The position numbers were made by a program, and so were the translations under genes. From positions 1-18,051 of the forward strand of contig JBKHEA010000023.1 in NCBI GenBank assembly GCA_046541015.1: 18,051 nucleotides of DNA, written 5' to 3'. This DNA is from Liberiplasma sp046541015. Lineage in GTDB: Bacteria; Bacillota_I; Bacilli_A; Izemoplasmatales; Izemoplasmataceae. Shown here piece after piece: positions 14,544-18,051 of this stretch (position 1 is its first letter; every line of letters begins with the position of its first letter). The notes under the pieces are model-generated. The model ran no database searches, was not told the origin of the DNA, and saw nothing but the letters and a program-made list of their open reading frames with translations.

Positions 14544-15774
14544 GCTGCGTTCCTTCTAATTCTGCTTCATCGAGTAAGGCTTGTAAGTTAGCATTTCTTG
14601 TCGTCATCGCTTCGGTAACGATTTGGTAAACTGGCCCAAAGGCATCTTCAAAGTAAGGGGATGCATTAACAAATTTAATCGTTGAAACATCAACAAAGCT
14701 AGAATGATACTCTAAATCTAAAAATTCTTGGCTTTCTAATACGCTTAAGTTCGCAGGAATTTGTCCAGCATTTGCCCAGCGTAAACTATTATTGGTTACG
14801 TATTCAATAAAGGTTAAGATCGCTTCTTGTTTGGTTTCGCTTGTGTTTCTTGCGCGTGGCATGACAAAGTTATGGCTACCTGCCCAAGTTGCTGGCGTAT
14901 CACCAAATAAGGTGGCAATTGGCGCTGTCCCAAAATCAATGCCTGATTCGATAATTCCATTTAACATCCAAATACCGTTAATATGAAACGCGGCATTCCC
15001 TTGTCTAAAGAGCGCTAAATCTTCATCTACGCCAATATTTTCAGCACTAACGTTATCTTCATAAACCATATCGTAAAATACTTTTAAAGCTGACAAGCCT
15101 TCAGGGGTATTAAACGCAGGGTATTCACCATTACTATCTAAGTCTTGGCCGCCATTTTGAAATAAACTTGCAGTAAATAACGTTTGGCTTGGCCACATAC
15201 TTGATACTGGTAAACAGTGATCTACTTCACCTTCTAAAGCTTCACAAGCATCCAGTAATTCTTCATAAGTAGTCGGTACGCTAACGCCTGCTTCATCTAA
15301 AATGGTTTTATTGTAATATAAACCAATTGGATGCACATCTAAAGGAATCGCGTAGCGTGAATCTTCATAGACACCTGCATTCCAAACCGCTTCAATATAA
15401 TTAGACCCATCAAAATCACTATTTGCGAGTAAATCATCAAAGTCATCTAACATGCTTAAACTAGCATAACGTTTAATATGATCTAAATGCATAATCGCAA
15501 CATCCGGTCCTTGACCTTGAGGGACTGCGGTATTTAACACTTCATAAAAATCATTAGAAGGAATCGTTTGCGTTAATACACGAATTTCGCCTTCATATTC
15601 TTCATTAAAATCATCGACCATCGCGCGCATTTCTTCACCATCAGGTCCTGTGAAAATATTCCAAAAAGTTAAGGCAACTACACCATCTTCTAATTCATCA
15701 TCATCATTGCCACCACAGGCAAATAAACTAATACTTAATACACCGATTAGTAAAAATAAGACTATCTTTTTCAT
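14518..15774 (-). CDS. Sugar ABC transporter substrate-binding lipoprotein
   Basis: This 418-residue family 1 (MalE-type) extracellular solute-binding protein has a lipoprotein signal: a KK start, a hydrophobic core, and the lipobox LFAC with the acylated Cys at position 20, then a GGNDDDE linker. The mature part begins VALTFWNIFTGPDGEEM, a typical opening of sugar-binding members, and ends near residue 415. It should be tethered to the outer face of the membrane and deliver oligosaccharides to the two permeases that follow. The GH43 neighbour suggests arabino-oligosaccharides, by inference only. A strong AAAGGAGG precedes the ATG, which begins one base after the GH43 stop. This is the best ribosome binding site in the operon, fitting a protein needed in excess. 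Confidence 0.95.
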   Translation of the reverse strand: MKKIVLFLLIGVLSISLFACGGNDDDELEDGVVALTFWNIFTGPDGEEMRAMVDDFNEEYEGEIRVLTQTIPSNDFYEVLNTAVPQGQGPDVAIMHLDHIKRYASLSMLDDFDDLLANSDFDGSNYIEAVWNAGVYEDSRYAIPLDVHPIGLYYNKTILDEAGVSVPTTYEELLDACEALEGEVDHCLPVSSMWPSQTLFTASLFQNGGQDLDSNGEYPAFNTPEGLSALKVFYDMVYEDNVSAENIGVDEDLALFRQGNAAFHINGIWMLNGIIESGIDFGTAPIATLFGDTPATWAGSHNFVMPRARNTSETKQEAILTFIEYVTNNSLRWANAGQIPANLSVLESQEFLDLEYHSSFVDVSTIKFVNASPYFEDAFGPVYQIVTEAMTTRNANLQALLDEAELEGTQRVDEALGN

Positions 15775-15775
15775 A

Positions 15776-16807
15776 TTAATCCTCCTTTAAAATTGGCGCT
15801 TCTTGAGCGTTTTCTGATGGCATGAAGTTTCTTACTTGTGGCCATCCTTGTGAATCCCAAATAATTTTATCCATCATTAATGGACGTTTGGTTGCCCCAT
15901 TTGGTAAATAAGGGTCATGTTTATTAATCCCGTGGTAAATAAGCCAGTAATCAGAATTGTCATCTTGAATCATCGTGTTATGACCATTACCAACGTAAGT
16001 TTCACCATTGCCTAAAACGAGTGAACCATCACTATTTTTTAAGTTTCTTCCAAGACGGTCAACATAAGGACCAAGCAAGCTTGTTGAGCGCCCTACTTTA
16101 ACTTGATAGGTACTACTTGCGCCATTACAACAAGACCCTGTTGATAAGAAGATATAGTAGTAACCATCTTTATTAATAATATAAGTTGCTTCAAAGGCAT
16201 TCCCTGCGATATGGATTTTTTCACCGACTGTACTTAACCCATCTTCACTAAGTTCAATCGCATAAATTCCTTGGAAACTTCCCCAAAACATCCATTTTTC
16301 ACCTTCATCGGTTGTATAAACAAATGGATCAATACTGTTACCTACCCCAATATCATTTGAATCAAAGAGTTTTCCGTGATCCGTAAAGGGTCCATAGGGG
16401 GTATCACTGGTTGCAACACCGATACCTGGGTTAGGGTCTCCCCAAACACTTAATGAATAATACATATAGTATTGTCCATTAAAATATTGAATATCTGGTG
16501 CCCAGATAAAACCGTTCCCTTTCCACGTAGGTTTTTCGGTAAAGGCATCACCCATATCTTCCCAAGTTATTAAATCTTTTGAGCGGTGAACTGCGACATA
16601 CCTTACACCCGTTTCATAATCAAAAAAGTCTTCCGTTGCATAGACATAAAAGTAACCATCTTCTGCTTTAATGATTGTTGGGTCTGCGATGACTGGTTCT
16701 AAAATCGGATTGGTATACGTTGTCACTTCTTCTTCACCACTTTCTTCACAAGCTATCATAAATACTCCTAATAATACAAAATGTATTAGTAATGCTAATT
16801 TTTTCAT
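15776..16807 (-). CDS. GH43 lipoprotein, probable endo-1,5-alpha-L-arabinanase
   Basis: This 343-residue enzyme folds as a five-bladed propeller of family GH43. The catalytic triad is visible: Asp42 (IADPTII, base), Asp160 (GNSIDPF, pKa modulator) and Glu206 (FEATYI, acid). STGSCCNG at 222-229, STYQVKVGRS and GHNT (His276) are hallmarks of the endo-arabinanase branch, which cuts the alpha-1,5 backbone of pectic arabinan by inversion. An N-terminal lipoprotein signal with lipobox MIAC (Cys20) and an acidic linker anchors it outside the membrane. Length matches single-domain arabinanases; no binding module is fused. The ATG is preceded by AGGATG. It lies after a strong hairpin and before the binding-protein gene, so cutting and uptake are encoded together. 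Confidence 0.88.
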   Translation of the reverse strand: MKKLALLIHFVLLGVFMIACEESGEEEVTTYTNPILEPVIADPTIIKAEDGYFYVYATEDFFDYETGVRYVAVHRSKDLITWEDMGDAFTEKPTWKGNGFIWAPDIQYFNGQYYMYYSLSVWGDPNPGIGVATSDTPYGPFTDHGKLFDSNDIGVGNSIDPFVYTTDEGEKWMFWGSFQGIYAIELSEDGLSTVGEKIHIAGNAFEATYIINKDGYYYIFLSTGSCCNGASSTYQVKVGRSTSLLGPYVDRLGRNLKNSDGSLVLGNGETYVGNGHNTMIQDDNSDYWLIYHGINKHDPYLPNGATKRPLMMDKIIWDSQGWPQVRNFMPSENAQEAPILKED

Positions 16808-16824
16808 ACGTCACATCCTATGTA

Positions 16825-16860
16825 AACCATTCTAGGAGGGAAACCCCTCCTAGGTTGGTT
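16825..16860 (-). other. Strong GC-rich intercistronic hairpin without U-tract
   Basis: A perfect 9-bp stem (16832-16840 with 16845-16853, CTAGGAGGG/CCCTCCTAG) and a 4-base loop extend outward through a G-U pair and, past one mismatch, five further pairs to 16825/16860. This is far more GC-rich than its surroundings. The minus strand after it reads TTTACATAGG, so it lacks a proper terminator tail. It may stabilise or process the operon mRNA, or act as a weak terminator between the surface-protein gene and the GH43 gene. Confidence 0.7.
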
Positions 16861-16866
16861 ATTATT

Positions 16867-18051
16867 TTATTCGTAAAGTCTTATGACCATAAAGTTTTCA
16901 ACAATAATTTCACTAGCTACATCCCCTTCAGTATGGTATCCAAAGAAGAGCGCAAACTTAGCGGTATTAATCGTGTCATTACTATTAAAGATATAAGAAT
17001 ACGTTGTCATATCTTCATCGATATCCCATTCAACACTGTCGCCATCTTTTAAATCGGCAAACCCGTTTGCAGGGTCTTCAATCCCTAACCCAATACGGCG
17101 AGCGACACTTGAACTGATTCTAAAGGTTACTAAATAGTTAACCCCTTCATCAATCGCTACATCTGTTTGGTGAAGTTGAATATGCCACCATTCAGTGCCA
17201 ACATCAGTAATATCTGCGACTAATTGGTTATCAACTGCGTCCATTGTCCCTGTTCCAACTGGGAAATCAAAGTTCCAGTTATCGTTACTTTCAAAGTTTG
17301 AATTGGTCATGATATTTTGTTCATCGGCTTCAACCATATTAAAATCATAAACAATAATCTCTCCAGCTTGATCACTTTCTTCAATCTTACCTAAGAAGAG
17401 CGCAAGTTTGGCAGTATCAATCGTGCGATCAGCCGTTAATACATAATAGTAAGTCGTAGCCGTTTCACCAATTTCAACATTAAATGGTTCAAATTTTAAA
17501 TCAGCATACCCATCAGCCGTATCTTCAATTCCTAGTCCAATCGTACGTGGTGTATCGGTTGATACGGTAAAGCTTACAAGATAGTTTTTACCTTCTTCAA
17601 TGCTAATACCATCTTGATAAAGTTGAATATTAAAGAATGCATCACCAATGTCGGTTAAATCAACCACAATGGTTTCATTTTCATAAGTCATTGTACCGCG
17701 TTCTTCAGTGATATCAAACTGCCAAGCATCTGTTGTTTTAAAGTCAGGATTAGCGATAACACTTGTACCACCTTCAGTAGCTTCAATAACGGTAATTACG
17801 CGTACTACTTCAGTAGTATTACCAAATGAATCAGTAACTGAATAAGTAATGGTATATTCACCTAAAGTACTTGTATCAACACTACCATCAAAAACGATAT
17901 CTTCGGTTAAATCACCATCTTCAGTATCTGAAGCGGTAATCCCTTCAGTTAAATCAATGGTTGACCCTTGTTCAATGCGTTTATTATTCGCCCCATCAAT
18001 TGTAGGGTAAGCATCTTCTAAGAGTTCAACGCTAAAAGTATCAATCGTTAC
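16867..18051 (-). CDS. Multimodular surface protein: Ig-like domain plus tandem carbohydrate-binding modules (5' end outside window)
   Basis: The frame stays open from the stop at 16867 to the window edge, giving the C-terminal 394 residues of a longer protein. The first visible residues, VTIDTFSVELLE, look like the last strand of a further binding module. Residues about 14-90 form an Ig-like domain of the Cry22/DUF5011 kind, recognised by ASDTEDGDLTEDI, LGEYTITYSVTDSFGN and VRVITV. Two tandem modules follow (101-240 and 250-394) with the shape of CBM4/9-type beta-sandwiches. They share IGLGIED and ADLK motifs and are roughly half identical. No LPXTG or C-terminal anchor is present. The missing N-terminal part probably holds a signal and perhaps a hydrolase. 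It is the operon's upstream gene and should bind polysaccharide at the cell surface. Confidence 0.82.
   Translation of the reverse strand, partial: VTIDTFSVELLEDAYPTIDGANNKRIEQGSTIDLTEGITASDTEDGDLTEDIVFDGSVDTSTLGEYTITYSVTDSFGNTTEVVRVITVIEATEGGTSVIANPDFKTTDAWQFDITEERGTMTYENETIVVDLTDIGDAFFNIQLYQDGISIEEGKNYLVSFTVSTDTPRTIGLGIEDTADGYADLKFEPFNVEIGETATTYYYVLTADRTIDTAKLALFLGKIEESDQAGEIIVYDFNMVEADEQNIMTNSNFESNDNWNFDFPVGTGTMDAVDNQLVADITDVGTEWWHIQLHQTDVAIDEGVNYLVTFRISSSVARRIGLGIEDPANGFADLKDGDSVEWDIDEDMTTYSYIFNSNDTINTAKFALFFGYHTEGDVASEIIVENFMVIRLYE

Noticed and set aside
16792..17052. Plus-strand ORF crossing the GC-rich hairpin and the end of the surface-protein gene
   Set aside because: No ribosome binding site, composition unlike a real protein, and it overlaps the well-supported repeat module on the other strand.

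Overview
The window is AT-rich bacterial DNA (GC roughly one third by eye) and carries 19 protein genes packed at high density. No intergenic stretch reaches 300 bases. I see no rRNA, tRNA, CRISPR array, insertion sequence or origin. Several things point to a low-GC Bacillota/Mollicutes-type organism that still reads TGG as Trp, for example the Acholeplasmatales/Izemoplasmatales side of the Mollicutes: the base composition, strong AGGAGG-type ribosome binding sites, lipoprotein signal peptides on the secreted proteins, no LPXTG or cell-wall gene in view, and protein families typical of Firmicutes. That placement is inference.

Left half (1-11,000), housekeeping and envelope genes in short units on both strands. 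The 5' end of an iron-type alcohol dehydrogenase (-) diverges from a two-gene unit (+) of an alkaline-phosphatase-superfamily phosphodiesterase and a rhomboid protease. Next come a membrane GGDEF diguanylate cyclase (+), converging on a CDF zinc-type exporter (-); a VOC/glyoxalase-fold gene with a coupled TIM-barrel-like orphan (-); a large Sel1-repeat membrane protein (+), converging on a three-gene unit (-) of a DUF4250 protein, an unknown helical protein and an O-antigen-ligase/polymerase-like membrane protein; then pcm (+), overlapping tail to tail with corA (-).

Right half (11,000-18,051), one long minus-strand carbohydrate operon that runs in from beyond the window's right edge. In transcription order it holds a multimodular surface protein with an Ig-like domain and tandem carbohydrate-binding modules (5' end outside), a lipoprotein GH43 enzyme closest to endo-1,5-alpha-L-arabinanases, a lipoprotein sugar-binding protein, two CUT1-type ABC permeases, a cytosolic GH2 glycosidase, and an intrinsic terminator. 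The evident logic is to bind and cut an arabinan-like polymer at the cell surface, import the oligosaccharides and trim them inside. The ABC ATPase and any regulator are not in view.

Three window-wide signals deserve attention. (1) All 18 visible stop codons are TAA (13) or TAG (5); TGA is used neither as stop nor as Trp. (2) Nine promoter-proximal genes each have a -10-like hexamer ending only 13-20 bases before the start codon, often as an extended TGN -10, which implies very short leaders that begin at or inside the ribosome binding site. (3) At convergent gene ends the terminator palindromes are built out of the coding ends and stop codons themselves.
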